Notes: generated from the letters alone by a model not told the origin. A stretch of DNA of 64,000 bases from Allium sativum (GCA_030737875.1 CM060912.1:881973199-882037198); one strand, 5' to 3'. Positions 12,835 to 23,269 are shown, numbered from the stretch's first letter. Made by a program: numbers and translations.

Positions 12835-13145
12835 CTTAGTTCTGTCTGGTTCTGTTGGTACCGTCTGTTTCTGTTGGGTGGTAACACCTGTCTGTTTCTG
12901 CGTGGTACCGTTTGTTCGGGTGGTAAAGGCCCATTCACTAGTGTACACCTAATTCTACATTCTGTTTCCGTAGGAAATAATCTGTTTCTATTTCTGTTTG
13001 TTTCTGTTCGGGTAGTAAAGGCCCATTATTAGCATTCTGTTTTTGTCTGTTTCTGTTCGGGTGGTAAAGGCCCATTATTAGCATTCTGTTTCTATCTGTT
13101 TCTGTTGGGGTGGTAAAGGCCCATTACTAGCATTCCCTTATGTGG
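12835..13145 (+). repeat. Tandem repeat in G LTR (GGTAAAGGCCCATT unit)
   Basis: At least four copies of a 50-70 bp unit containing TCTGTTTCTGTT, GGGTGGTAAAGGCCCATT and TAGCATTC. Confidence 0.8.
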
Positions 13146-13856
13146 AGATTATTTTGTTCCTGTTTCTGTTGAGTTTAGACATTGGGGTGACACCTAATCC
13201 TGTTATACTAGTATTAGTGCAGAGAGGTGAAAAGTAGTTGCTTACATCATTCTGTTTAACCTAAGTATATCTGCTACTCCTATTACTGTTATCTCGCATC
13301 CAGATTTATTTTCATGTCATAATTATTATTATCTGTTCATATGCTGAAAGTCACTGGACATGCCAAAATTTATGTCTGATCTTGTTTGTTTTCGCCCCTT
13401 TTTCTTCCGTCCCCCCCCCCTCCCCAAGTTTTGTAGGGTGGAAATCTAGGAGCTTGATTCAGATCTTATCTGCTTGAAGTATCGTCTGGCTTTGGCATGG
13501 CAGTTTTTGTTGGGGATTATGATTTTAAAAACTATGCATTCTGAAGGCTTTTGTACAAGACTGATATTTAGTATTTGAATTCTGATATTGTGATTTGAAA
13601 GGATGTAACCAAACTTACTTCCGTTTCTGTTGTAATAAAGCTATAAATTTTCAAGTATTGTTTTATCTGTCTTGTAAGTTTCTGTTCTGTCTACTAAAAC
13701 GCTCCATCAAAGTTAAGGCATTCCCTTTGTGAGTGTCCTTAACGGAGGTGGGGAGTTACAATGCCACTTTTGCGGAATGGGTTTACTCCATTGGATTGCC
13801 AGTGCTTTACAACAAGTAAATCTTTTAAACATCGCAATACTTTTTATAAAAGTGAA

Positions 13857-13927
13857 GCCATTATAAGACTCAGTTCCCATCACACAATGCAACGCAAGCC
13901 GGAGGTTAGATTTTACCTTATAATGGC
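13857..13927 (-). promoter_or_regulatory. Distal LTR stem in E, 11 bp, covarying
   Basis: GCCATTATAAG (13857-13867) pairs perfectly with CTTATAATGGC (13917-13927). In A and C the arms are GCTATTATAAG and CTTATAATAGC, so one pair changed T-A to C-G on both arms. The loop (ACACAATGCAACGCAAGCCG type) is also conserved. Confidence 0.65.
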
Positions 13928-15884
13928 CAGAATATGCTTGATACGAATAAAACAAAAGAATTTGATATTATTACTAGTGTTCATATTTTTCAAAAACAAT
14001 TTCAAATCATAAGTATGAATCATAGACGGCATGGGTACCATATATCATGTGTCCATATATAGGTATACAATCAAAACCGCAGAGTCACTTATTTGGAAAT
14101 TGGATTTCCGTCATGAACCAAGGCAAAAGATAGTCCTTACCAAATTCGAGACTGTCTAGCCCGAGCCTCAGGATCAGAACGCATCAACCCTTGGATCTTC
14201 AGGGCCGATCCACCGATGTGGATTATTATGCCTGAACACTACGTTTCCCTGCCCTTTGGGGAGTAAATGAGCCAACGAATGAATACATCGGCTTCACATA
14301 GTCACCGATATATCCGAGGCGCCTCGCAACAGCAACAACCACACAGGTGAAAATAATATAAATGTCAGCCATTTTAAGCACTGACACCACCTCTAGCTAG
14401 AAGTAAACGCATGCCCTTCCTGAGGTCCTCTCCCGTTTCTGGTTCATACTGGGGAGTGAGGCTCGCGAATTCATGTTATACACAAAGCTATGCCACACAG
14501 GCCGTGCTTTGATCATTAACCACAGGACTTTGCTTTTCAACGGAAGCCTTGATCAGTGCATCTTAGCATGCCACACAGGAAATTCACACCATGAAACTGA
14601 TGGCTATCAATCACATAGAATGAATTCCAATGTCAGACACACAGTCCATTTAAAAGTCCGTTCTGGGTCTGAACGAAACCAGAGGCACTATATACCTCGC
14701 ATACCCATCGATCTCCACGTACGTCTGGACGATCACCACTCATTATCCATATTTCGGGATGCCTCCCAATCAGGACATCAGTTGTCATCCAACCGAGGTG
14801 AAGATCTTCGGTCTTTAATCACCGTCTTCATCCTCGACTTCTTATCGTCGATTCAGTTATTCAAAATGGGATAAACCTGGTCTTTCTGAGCAACTCGCAT
14901 ATATAATAAACAAGTGCTACACAAACACAACATACGCCTCATTCCAATTCATCATTCACTAACCGTAAATTAGTAAGAGAAAGATTTCCAAAGTATTAAC
15001 CCCGAAGGCCGAAACCAACATCAGATCAAAACCAGGGAAACCACCCGACTTAGCTAACCTTCAGTTAGTTTATAAATTTCACATTCAACCATCAAATATC
15101 CAATAAACTAGGTAAATTCGGTTTATTTCTATTCCATATCGTTTATAATATTTTATAACGATTTATCGCTATTTTTATTTATTTAAAAATAGCCAATTTA
15201 ATCAAACGACGCTTCAAGCCATAACGCGGCCGTGGTGCTGTTTTTCTTCCGATTTGATTTACGCATATCTGAAAATCTAACCGTTGGATCTTCACAAATT
15301 TTATATCATTAGAAAGATCTTTTCAAAACAAACCCAACGGTTCCAGTTTTGGGAAAATCCGATGGTCGGATCTCCCGATACACTTGTTTGAAGTTTCGAT
15401 TTCAAAATACGAACTGCAGCGTCGTTATTCGATTTAATTTAGTTAAATATATATGTATAAATATAATCGATTCTGGCGCTGTTTTTCTTCAAATTTGAAT
15501 TAAACATCCAGACAATCCAATCGTTGGATCTTCACAAAGTGGGTGTACAACTTATACATCGAACGTACAACTTATACAACGCTTATACATGAGGTGTACA
15601 ACGCTTATATAACTCATACTTCGAATATATAATTTATACATCGTCATTTCCATATCGTTTATAATTCAGAAATCTCACATTGGGTTACACTCCACCAAAA
15701 ATAGCAGAAGGCTCAGAAAAATATGCGGTCTCTTCTAGAATGTAGAAGACGTACGCACGAGTCCACCGTCTCTTGTTTCACTGAATTTCGTCAATAAACG
15801 AAAAAGATATGATTTTTACAGTGAAATCAAAAACCGTAGTGCTTTAAAGTGCTGTAGAATAATTTAATTTAAAATCAGCCGTAC

Positions 15885-16265
15885 CTCTCAAAAATCGTTC
15901 AAAACTAGGTTTGATCCTTGCTTCCAATCCGCTACGTGATACGAAGATCGGGTTGTACCACGTCGAAGAGGGGAGAGAGGCGCTCGGGCGCGTGGTGGTG
16001 GGGTCCAGTTCGACTTGGCCAGGAAGCAGTGGCGGCAGCTTGAAGTCTCTGACTTCGGGGACCCGTAACTTGATGAATACCCAACGATAAAATCCAACCC
16101 CTATATGGATGTGAAGTTCGTGGCCTGCTCTACAAAAACCTTAATTGGAGCACGAGTTTTTATTGAGTGGTTTGGCCAGAATTTAAGAGAGAAGGTGGGA
16201 GCTCAGGTCGTTGTTCGCGATTTGGGGGTTTACAGGGAGAGAGAATGTTGACTGGCCAATGGGGT
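15885..16265 (-). other. GC-rich leader region of E
   Basis: This is the only GC-rich block in E, located downstream (minus) of a TATA box and the GTTCGGAATG palindrome. It ends in AGAG followed by GTACGG (donor-like, G at 15884). Its sequence is unrelated to the leaders of A, B or C although the flanks are related. A 69-codon frame overlaps it but has no recognisable domain. Confidence 0.5.
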
Positions 16266-16277
16266 TTTTTCGATTTA

Positions 16278-16285
16278 TTTATATA
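16278..16285 (-). promoter_or_regulatory. Candidate TATA box of E
   Basis: Minus-strand TATATAAA, about 90 nt downstream of the conserved palindrome and just upstream of the GC-rich leader. Confidence 0.5.
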
Positions 16286-16363
16286 TTTTAAATTTCTAAA
16301 ATACCCCTTACCTCCTATGAACTCCAATCCAAACCCAACGACTGTCGTCCCTAGCTAAATACC

Positions 16364-16383
16364 CTCATTCCGAACACAATGGG
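16364..16383 (-). promoter_or_regulatory. Conserved palindrome upstream of leader, E
   Basis: The minus-strand CCCATTGTGTTCGGAATGAG is the E copy of a palindromic block found in A, B and C. One arm carries a mismatch here. Confidence 0.55.
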
Positions 16384-18544
16384 ATATGTTTCGAAGGCCA
16401 ATTCGACTTTTTTAGTCAGTTTTCCTTCAAACTAAAATATATAACATTCAATATTTGTTTGGAACGTATATTTCAATTTGTCGGGGCCACATACTATTTC
16501 TAAAAATTCCATAAAAATAAATCTAGCTATGTTTTGATGATACGGTCCCAACAAAATAAGTTTCGTCGAATTCTGAGATTGTTTGAAAAATGGCCCTTTT
16601 CTGGTCGATCCAATTTAATAGAAATCGACCAAACACATTTTCCCTTGCCACGCTCACATACTAGCTTCAGAAATTATGAAATTTGAAACCTAGCAATAAT
16701 TTGACATTCCGGATCCAACAAAAGTGGTTTAGTCGAATTCTGAGGTCGTTTGCAAAATGGCCATTTTCACGGGCTTTATAAACTCTATAGCGACCTTTTT
16801 GAAAATTTATTTGGCCATAACTTTTGCTTCCTGCTACGAAACTTCGATATTTCATATCTAACAGATTTAAATATTTTTGGTTTCACTAAAATCTGTTTTA
16901 TTTTGCACCCGGTACAGTCAGTCAAAGTTTGAATTCAAATTTTGAAACTATCGCGCCATTTCAGGCCTTGTTTATAATTAGAAATAATTATATTCATTTT
17001 CAAACATCGATTCAAACTTACTTTTTGTCGTTATTATTTAAAATATTTATTTTAAATATTTAAAATCCACTAAAATAGCCAATTTAAAAATTTTAAATTG
17101 GTTCAGATTTTTCCGGGTTATTACAAAAGTGTTTTTGAATCATAAACAAAATAATAACTTGTTTGAAAACAATTCATTTAAACATGTTTGGATTCCAAAA
17201 AATAACAAAATGATTTTGAATAAGTGTAATTGAATTTAGGTTCCAAAGGGTACTTTAGTGGATAGTAATGGATTATTATATAAATGGGTTTGGATACCAA
17301 AATGTGTAAACGAAGATAAGAGTGGTAAAATAACTTTTGTAGACCACTCAATCCTATAAACATTTAGGTAGGGAGGCTAAGGAACAACTGTGCTTAAAAG
17401 AGATAAAATTCAAGTTGTTCCACTTTGTCGAATTGCTTAGCCACAGATTTCTGAGTTGGAATTCATTGGTTCACATTGATTATGGTAAGACAGGTATAAT
17501 CTCTAAACTCTTGTTTTTATTTTATTTCCTTTTAATTTTTATTTTATTTTATTTTATGCTGATACATATTGATAGGGTCATAACATTTTGAGCACATCTT
17601 AAACACTGTAAATCGGAATTTTGAAATTTATGATGTTCTCAAATGCTAATGAACTTTCACATAATTTGGTTTTTTTTGAGTTTCTTCTTATTCGTTTTCT
17701 GAAAATATTGAAAAACTGATCTCAATACAGTGGGCTACTTGAAAGTCATGATTGATTAGTTGTGAAAATTTCATTTTTTTACTTGACTTGATTTTAAAAT
17801 AATTCGTTACCGATTGTTGAATTTCTTGGATTATAAAAATTAGATTTTTTTTACTCAAGTGATTTCAAATAATTATCTTCAAATTTGATAGTTGAATGTT
17901 TCTTGTGCTTGTTTAAAAATTCTCTGAAAAATTCATTTGTGACTCCTGCTTGAAAATGATCTTGTGCTACTCTAAAAAGGATATTGATTTGATTCGTTTG
18001 AATACCTTAGTGATTGGACGATGAGTTGGAAAATAATGACTAGATTTCTTTAGATTCCATAGGTAATTCGAATTTTATATACAAGTGTTTTAAATTGTCT
18101 AAGAGCAATCATCTTTAGAAATATTAGATAATTTCACATTCTACTGATCGATTTTTGAAGCTATTTTTCAAAACCTCTCATGAAATAGATATTTTCAATT
18201 TTAAAATTAATTTTGATTATTTATTCAAAAATTGAAATTATTTACCAATTTGAACCATTCTTTTTTTGAAATTCATCAAAATTATTAATTGATTTATGAA
18301 ATTGTGATGTGTTGTGACTATGGCATAATTCATAACTAGAAGAGACGTTATTTTAAAATCTCATGATGATTGGACAGATTTTATAATATCTTGGAATTAG
18401 AGCTTATTTCACGACCATATTCTATGTCTATCATATTTTTGTCATTCATCATGGTTTTATTTAATTTTGGGAGTTCAAATTATTTTTGGAAAGAAAAATA
18501 TCTTTGAAATAAAAATAAAGAAAAAGAAATATATATAATTTATC

Positions 18545-18745
18545 CTTGGTATTCACTCCCATTTAAAAGTCCTCGTGGTTATACGTAGGTGAATCACCTT
18601 AATCGCTATGTGCTTCCATTCTCACTTAAAAGACCTTTGGGCTGTGCATGGATGGAACTCATTAGAGAGGATGAAGTTAAGTTACTACTAACCCCATTTA
18701 AATGACCTTTGGGCTATGCATGGTTAGAAAGTGATTAACACATTT
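18545..18745 (+). repeat. Three diverged tandem units, about 68 bp
   Basis: Each unit has CCCATTTAAAAG or CTCACTTAAAAG, then ACCTTTGGGCTGTGCATGG or a variant. The third copy reads GGGCTATGCATGG. Confidence 0.7.
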
Positions 18746-18984
18746 TGAGCATATTTAAAATCTTCAAAATTCATATTCCAATATTCAATTTTATCGAACT
18801 CTTCTCATTTTATAAAATCAAACGTAAATCAATTCATTCTGAAAGTGAAATTTGCTTCTGATTTAAAGGTTATTATGATTGCTTGATTAAATGGGATTTG
18901 CGATATATATTTTTTGTCTGAATTTGAATTTATATTTATGGTCTAAATTCGTCACTATTTCGATCTCTATTATTCTTTTAATGC

Positions 18985-19232
18985 TAACAAAAGGGGGAGA
19001 ATGGTCAAGATTTTGATTGATGAGTATTTAATTCAAAAATATTTTAAGACTGGAAATTAAATATCTAGAGGGAGAATGTTCAATTGGATTTCATTATTCA
19101 TATTTTCCACATATATAGGGGATTTCAGTTGTGGGGGAGCAAACAAATAGGTGGATTAATATATTTGACGTTCAAACGCATTTAACACATTCAAAATTTT
19201 GCATATGTTTGTCATCATCAAAAGGGGGAAAC
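18985..19232 (+). promoter_or_regulatory. Multiple polypurine tracts of the Sirevirus-like element
   Basis: Four purine-rich tracts lie 60-90 bp apart: AAAAGGGGGAGAATGG near 18988, AGAGGGAGAATG near 19066, GTGGGGGAGCAAA near 19131, and AAAAGGGGGAAAC at 19220-19232. The last adjoins the LTR. Repeated PPT-like tracts are a known Sirevirus trait. Confidence 0.6.
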
Positions 19233-19931
19233 TGTTGGATACAACAATGTGTTGTATGATTTTTGTTTGGTGATAACAAACATATAATATTATTTAAATG
19301 TGTTTGTAACTGCATAATTTTATATTTCGTTTCATAGTAATATTTATTGAATAATATACAATTATACACCATCCAAAGTATATTTATTCAATTAAATATT
19401 TTATTTCAAAATCTGAAATGGTACAACATTATAACTCCACTATTGTATATTCTTAGTTATAGTATTTTTCATGGAATTGTACTAACTGAATTAATTTGAA
19501 TATGATAGACAAATTGATTTGAACACAATAAAATAATATTTTATTTCAGTCAAATTTGTTTATTATAAATATCAGTATAATTTTTTCCATTCTACACATT
19601 TATTCCTTACTACAACTCTCATCACTTAGTACATTTAATTCTGCACTACATATCACTCGATCACTAAGTTATATATTGACACAGTTATACATTCACTGAC
19701 ACTGACATACTGAATCTTCACGTGCTCTAGATCCAGTCCAACTATCAGTCACCATCCGCTTACCTATCACATGAAACACACATACATGTAGTACACTGCA
19801 ATACAAATATAAATTTATTTTTAAATTTTATTTGCCTCATATTTTTTGTGTGTGTTTATCATCATTTTTTTGACTTAGTCTGATATACAAAGATAAGAAA
19901 ATATTTTCTGAATTTTTGCATACACACACGT
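19233..19931 (+). mobile_element. Sirevirus-like LTR, first part, interrupted by A
   Basis: Starts TGTTGGATACAACA. Positions 19239-19257 form a perfect hairpin (ATACAACA-ATG-TGTTGTAT). A TTATAAATA near 19562 is a candidate TATA box, followed by a C/A-rich start-like region. Element A interrupts the LTR after CACGT (19927-19931). It resumes at 41471. Confidence 0.55.
19927..19931. repeat. Target-site duplication of A, left copy
   Basis: CACGT directly before TGTAATAACC of A. The right copy is 41466-41470. Confidence 0.9.
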
Positions 19932-20717
19932 TGTAATAACCCGGAAATTCTGAACCAGTTTAAAATTTTTTATTTTGGCAATTTTAGCGAATTTTGAATA
20001 TTTAAAATGAGTTATTTTAAATAATATCGACGAGAAATTTAATTTCGAATATTAATAGAACGTATATATTATACGCGTCGTTGTTTGAATATAAATATTT
20101 ATATATAATTATAAATAGGAATTGAAAATGGCGCGGTAGTTCGATAATTCGATTTCAAACTTCAATTGAATGTACCGGGTGCAAACCAATCCGGATTTTA
20201 GTGAAACCAAAAACATTAGGATCTATTTGATAATATCTTTCCAACGAATCCGAAAAATCAAAATTTCATAACGGGAATCAAAAGTTATGTCCAGTTGAGA
20301 ATTCTGAATAGTCGCTATGGAATTCAGGCCCTTAAAAATAGACATTTTGCAAATGACCTCGGATTTCGACGAAACCACTTTTGTTGGGTCCGTGATGTAA
20401 AATTATTGCTAGGTTTCAAATTTCATAATTTTTCAAATCAATATGTGAGCGTGGCAAAGGAAAACGCGTTTGACGAGTTTCAGTTGATTTCAATCGACTG
20501 GAAAATGGCCATTTTTCTAACGGTCTCAGAATTTGACGAAATTAGTTTTGTTAGGACCGTATCATCAATACGAAGCTAGAAAATATTTTTATGGAATTTT
20601 TAGAGACAGTGTGTGACCCCGGTAATTTGAAATGTACGTTTAAAATTCAATATAGTGATTTAAATGTTAATTCAACGGAAACTGATTCAAACGATTGAAT
20701 CAACATACGAAACATGT

Positions 20718-20737
20718 CCCATTGTGTTCGGAATGGG
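20718..20737 (+). promoter_or_regulatory. Conserved palindrome upstream of leader, A
   Basis: CCCATT, eight bases GTGTTCGG, then AATGGG. It occurs at the same place in A (also 35677-35696), B (42344-42363 and 49488-49508), C (57700-57719) and E, about 100-150 bp before each GC-rich leader. It may be a promoter element or an RNA hairpin. Confidence 0.65.
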
Positions 20738-20849
20738 GGTGAAACGCTATAGACGACAGGCGATGGGCCTCGTTTCGAGGTCGTATGTAAAAGTCAACTT
20801 TTCGCAATTAAAATAAATTAAATTAAAAAAAAATCTCTCCCTTTATCTT

Positions 20850-21176
20850 TCTGCCCCCCCCCCAATTCATTTCAGAAAAGAAAAAAAAAGGGAAGAGAGC
20901 GACGGGGGAGGAGCCGCCGCCGCCCCAGGTGGGGCGCCACCTCTGCCGCCGCCTCCCTCTCCTCTTCTTCCTCCTCTTCCTTTCTTCTCTCTCCACCTCC
21001 TCCCTGTAGCCGCCCCCTCCTCTTCTCCTTTTTCCTTCTGAAACCCACCGCACCTCCCTCCCTCCTGAAACCCTAGCCGACAACCCACCGCACGTCCTCC
21101 ACCCTGCTGGCCCCGCCGACAACCCCGACAGCCCTCCACCGAACGCAAAGACCCCTCCTCTCCGTTTGAAAACGAT
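20850..21176 (+). other. GC-rich leader of A ending at a donor-like GTAAGT
   Basis: A C-run followed by about 300 bp of C/T/G-rich sequence, including an AAACCCTAG telo-box near 21068. It ends at GAT followed by GTAAGT (G at 21177), after which base composition switches abruptly to AT-rich. This looks like a first exon (5' leader) and the start of an intron. Frames on both strands are open here because of composition. None is kept in B, C or E, so no protein is called. Confidence 0.55.
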
Positions 21177-22020
21177 GTAAGTTTTAAATTCAAGTTTTAT
21201 TTATTTTTCTTAATTTAAAAACTGAATTTTATTCGATAGGAAAATTTAAAAACTAAATTTTATTCGATAGGAAAATTTAAAAACTGAATTTTATTCGATA
21301 GGAAAATTAAAGATAGAATTTTTATTCGATAGGAAAGTTGAAGATATGATTTTTATATGATAAGGAAGTTAAAAATATAATTTTTATCGTATGTAAAGGT
21401 TGAAAATATAATTTTCATATTATATAGATAATAAAAATATAATCTTTTATATTGTAGAAGAGGAAAAATGTGATTTTTATAAAGTAGCAATATAAAAATA
21501 TATAATCTTTATATGGTCATGATAATAAAAATTCAATATTTAAATTAGAAAAGGCGAGATTTTTAAATTAGAAAAGGCGAGATTTTTAAGTTAGAAAAGG
21601 CGAGATTTTTATATTAGAAAAGGCGAAAACTTTATTTTTATAAAGGCGAAAACTTTATTTTTATAAAGGCGAAAACTTTATTTTTTTTATAAAGGTGAAA
21701 ACTTTATTTATGAAAGGGCGAAATCTTTATATAGGGAATAGCGTTATAAAAATAGAATTTTTATCTATATATTAGCGGTATGGAAATGCGATTTTTATCC
21801 ATATGGATTTGAAGTAAAAATTCGATTTTTATATATTGAATAGCATAGTAAAAATATGATTTTTATATATTAGACATCGTAGTAAAAATTCGATTTTTAA
21901 ATATATGAAGTGATTATAAAAATATGACTTTTAAATTGAAAATGAATGAATAAAAATGTGATTTTTATTTTAAAGACATCAAAATATAAAAATGTGTGAT
22001 TTTTATATATGTAGTGACTA
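21177..22020 (+). repeat. AT hairpin array (tri-loop palindromes) in A
   Basis: Recurring TAAAAAT-NNN-ATTTTTA palindromes with loops such as ATA, GTG, AGA, TCG and ATG, spaced 25-60 bp. The block also holds short tandem runs: GAATTTTATTCGATAGGAAAA near 21215-21340 and AAAGGCGARA units near 21550-21720. Arrays in B and C have the same palindrome type but different spacers. Confidence 0.75.
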
Positions 22021-22098
22021 CGGGCAACGAAGATGATAAAAGGCGAGAATGAAGAAGATTTCTATAAAAGAAGAGTCAAGATGATTGGATAGCTTTCG

Positions 22099-22113
22099 GT
22101 GAGAACTTCTCAC
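22099..22113 (+). promoter_or_regulatory. Donor-like hairpin GTGAGAACTTCTCAC in A
   Basis: Stem GTGAG/CTCAC with a 5-nt loop. The left arm after TTCG also fits a splice donor (G|GTGAGAA). Equivalents are at 37060-37074 (A), 43385-43399 and 50528-50542 (B) and 56295-56311 (C). Confidence 0.5.
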
Positions 22114-22159
22114 TCTTCAACTTATTTTTCTAGTTATATATATATACTAGGATGCAGAC

Positions 22160-22202
22160 GGTGCTTAGTAGCACCCGACACAATCGTCCACAGACCATGG
22201 AC
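22160..22202 (+). promoter_or_regulatory. Twin hairpins GGTGC/GCACC and GTCCA/TGGAC in A
   Basis: GGTGC-TTAGTA-GCACC (22160-22175) and GTCCA-CAGACCA-TGGAC (22186-22202) follow a possible acceptor ACTAG. Both occur in A (37121-37163) and C (56209-56251). B has only the second hairpin. Confidence 0.55.
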
Positions 22203-22424
22203 TTGTTTGATTGGTTGTGTAGTTGGTTAGATTATTTGGTTTGAATTGAATTGTTTGGTGAATTGAAATTGATTTGATTGATGTGTGAATGGCGTGGGCC
22301 TTCACTAGACCGGCGATAAGGCTAGGCCTTGTCCCGTTTCTAGTATCGTGCCGTTATGCCGCCGAAATTTTCTAAAATATGTTAGAAAAATGGAAATATC
22401 ATTTTTATTGAGTAAATGAACTGA

Positions 22425-23170
22425 ATAGAAATTCATGTGTTGAAATAAAATATTTTATCGTTAAAAATATAATTTTTAACGTGGAAGTGAATAAAATAAA
22501 ATATTCATTTACAAACCAGACGGTTTGTTTATGTACACCTATTTGAAGGACATTGATTGGGACGATAAATTTTACACATCGCCCAACTGCACAAATAAAA
22601 TCTGTGTTTGATTGTTTGAAACCCCACAAGGGTGTTGGGATGAAATTTGAAGTTCACTCATCCTGATTGATTAAATATGTCGATCGATAGATTGACAAGC
22701 TTATATAAGCGTCAGATATCTATATTTGATGCTTATACAGTGTAGTGCACTTTGGTTGATGGTTGATTATTTTTCAATGCTATTATATACGTGGGATGTC
22801 TGAAAATCCATATAATTAACATTATATGGTGATTGATTGGGCCTCATTCCAATCGGGAAAATAATGAATATTATAAAAGAAAATTCATGTGTTGAATATA
22901 AAAATAGTCATGTGTTGACGATGACTATGGGTTGAAACTATTCATGTGTTGAGTGAAATATTTTAAATAATAAAAATTACATCTTTATCATATTTACGAT
23001 TAGAATCTACTTTACGGTGGAGTCTAATTAAAATCAAACGATAGATACCATAGTTTTATAAAATATTTTACATAACAAAAATAGTGATGTGTTGACAGTA
23101 CTCATGTGTTGAGATTAGCCGTGTGTTGAAAGAAATATAGATTCATGTGTTGAATGGGATAAATATTCAT
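22425..23170 (+). repeat. Dispersed CATGTGTTGA motif array in A
   Basis: About ten copies of TCATGTGTTGA or close variants at irregular spacing. In C the same decamer is organised into about 115-bp tandem units (55271-55530 and 62950-63205). B has few or none. Confidence 0.7.
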
Positions 23171-23269
23171 TTGTTGGATAGAATAAAGAAGTTTCGAAAA
23201 ATATAAAGCCGTGTTGATTAGAGATGCGTTATTTTGACGTGAACGATATTTATATCGATTTCATTCGTT

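Larger units (their letters stand above)
10354..13760 (+). mobile_element. Element G: LTR of a Tekay-like gypsy family, 5' end lost
   Basis: The right end GGAGGTGGGGAGTTACA closely resembles the LTR end of F (GGAGGTGGGGTGTTTCA). Both are preceded by GGCATTCCCTTTG and a C-run region. A TATA box followed by AAACAACCC is also shared with F. No PBS follows 13760, so this is a 3' LTR end or a solo LTR. The 5' part was removed or displaced by insertion of D at 10353. It is at least 3.4 kb, longer than F's 2.1-kb LTR, partly because of several tandem expansions. No coding region is visible. Confidence 0.7.
13761..17127 (-). mobile_element. Element E: partial giant LTR, oldest of the A-E type
   Basis: On the minus strand it starts TGTAATAACCCGGAAAAATC at 17127 and runs down to 13761, where G is inserted (the break falls in the counterpart of AAACCCGTTCC in A). 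It shares with A, B and C the start, the GTTCGGAATG palindrome, a GC-rich leader, the AACGGTTGGAT module, and the CTTATAATGGC stem. No PPT adjoins 17127, so it is a 5' LTR or solo LTR. At 3.4 kb it is much shorter than A or C over the same span, so it also has internal deletions. No genes are supported. Confidence 0.75.
17128..19232 (+). mobile_element. 3' internal end of a Sirevirus-like copia element, non-coding here
   Basis: The last part has a CATCATCAAAAGGGGGAAAC-type purine tract directly before an LTR start TGTTGG, the usual junction of Sirevirus (SIRE/Maximus) copia elements. Several similar purine tracts precede it. No intact pol or envelope-like frame is visible, and the whole span is AT-rich and stop-rich. 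The left limit is only the E insertion point. Assignment of 17128-18500 is by continuity, not by motif. Confidence 0.5.

Noticed and set aside
17178..19372. Short frames in the Sirevirus-like region
   Set aside because: AT-rich, no copia pol or envelope-like motif found. I could not recover a coding remnant.
20295..20579. 94-codon frame conserved in A (also 35254-35562) and C (57859-58143, minus)
   Set aside because: It begins with TTG, not ATG; a stop lies directly upstream; and B and E have stops in the same place. It reflects close relationship of A and C LTRs.
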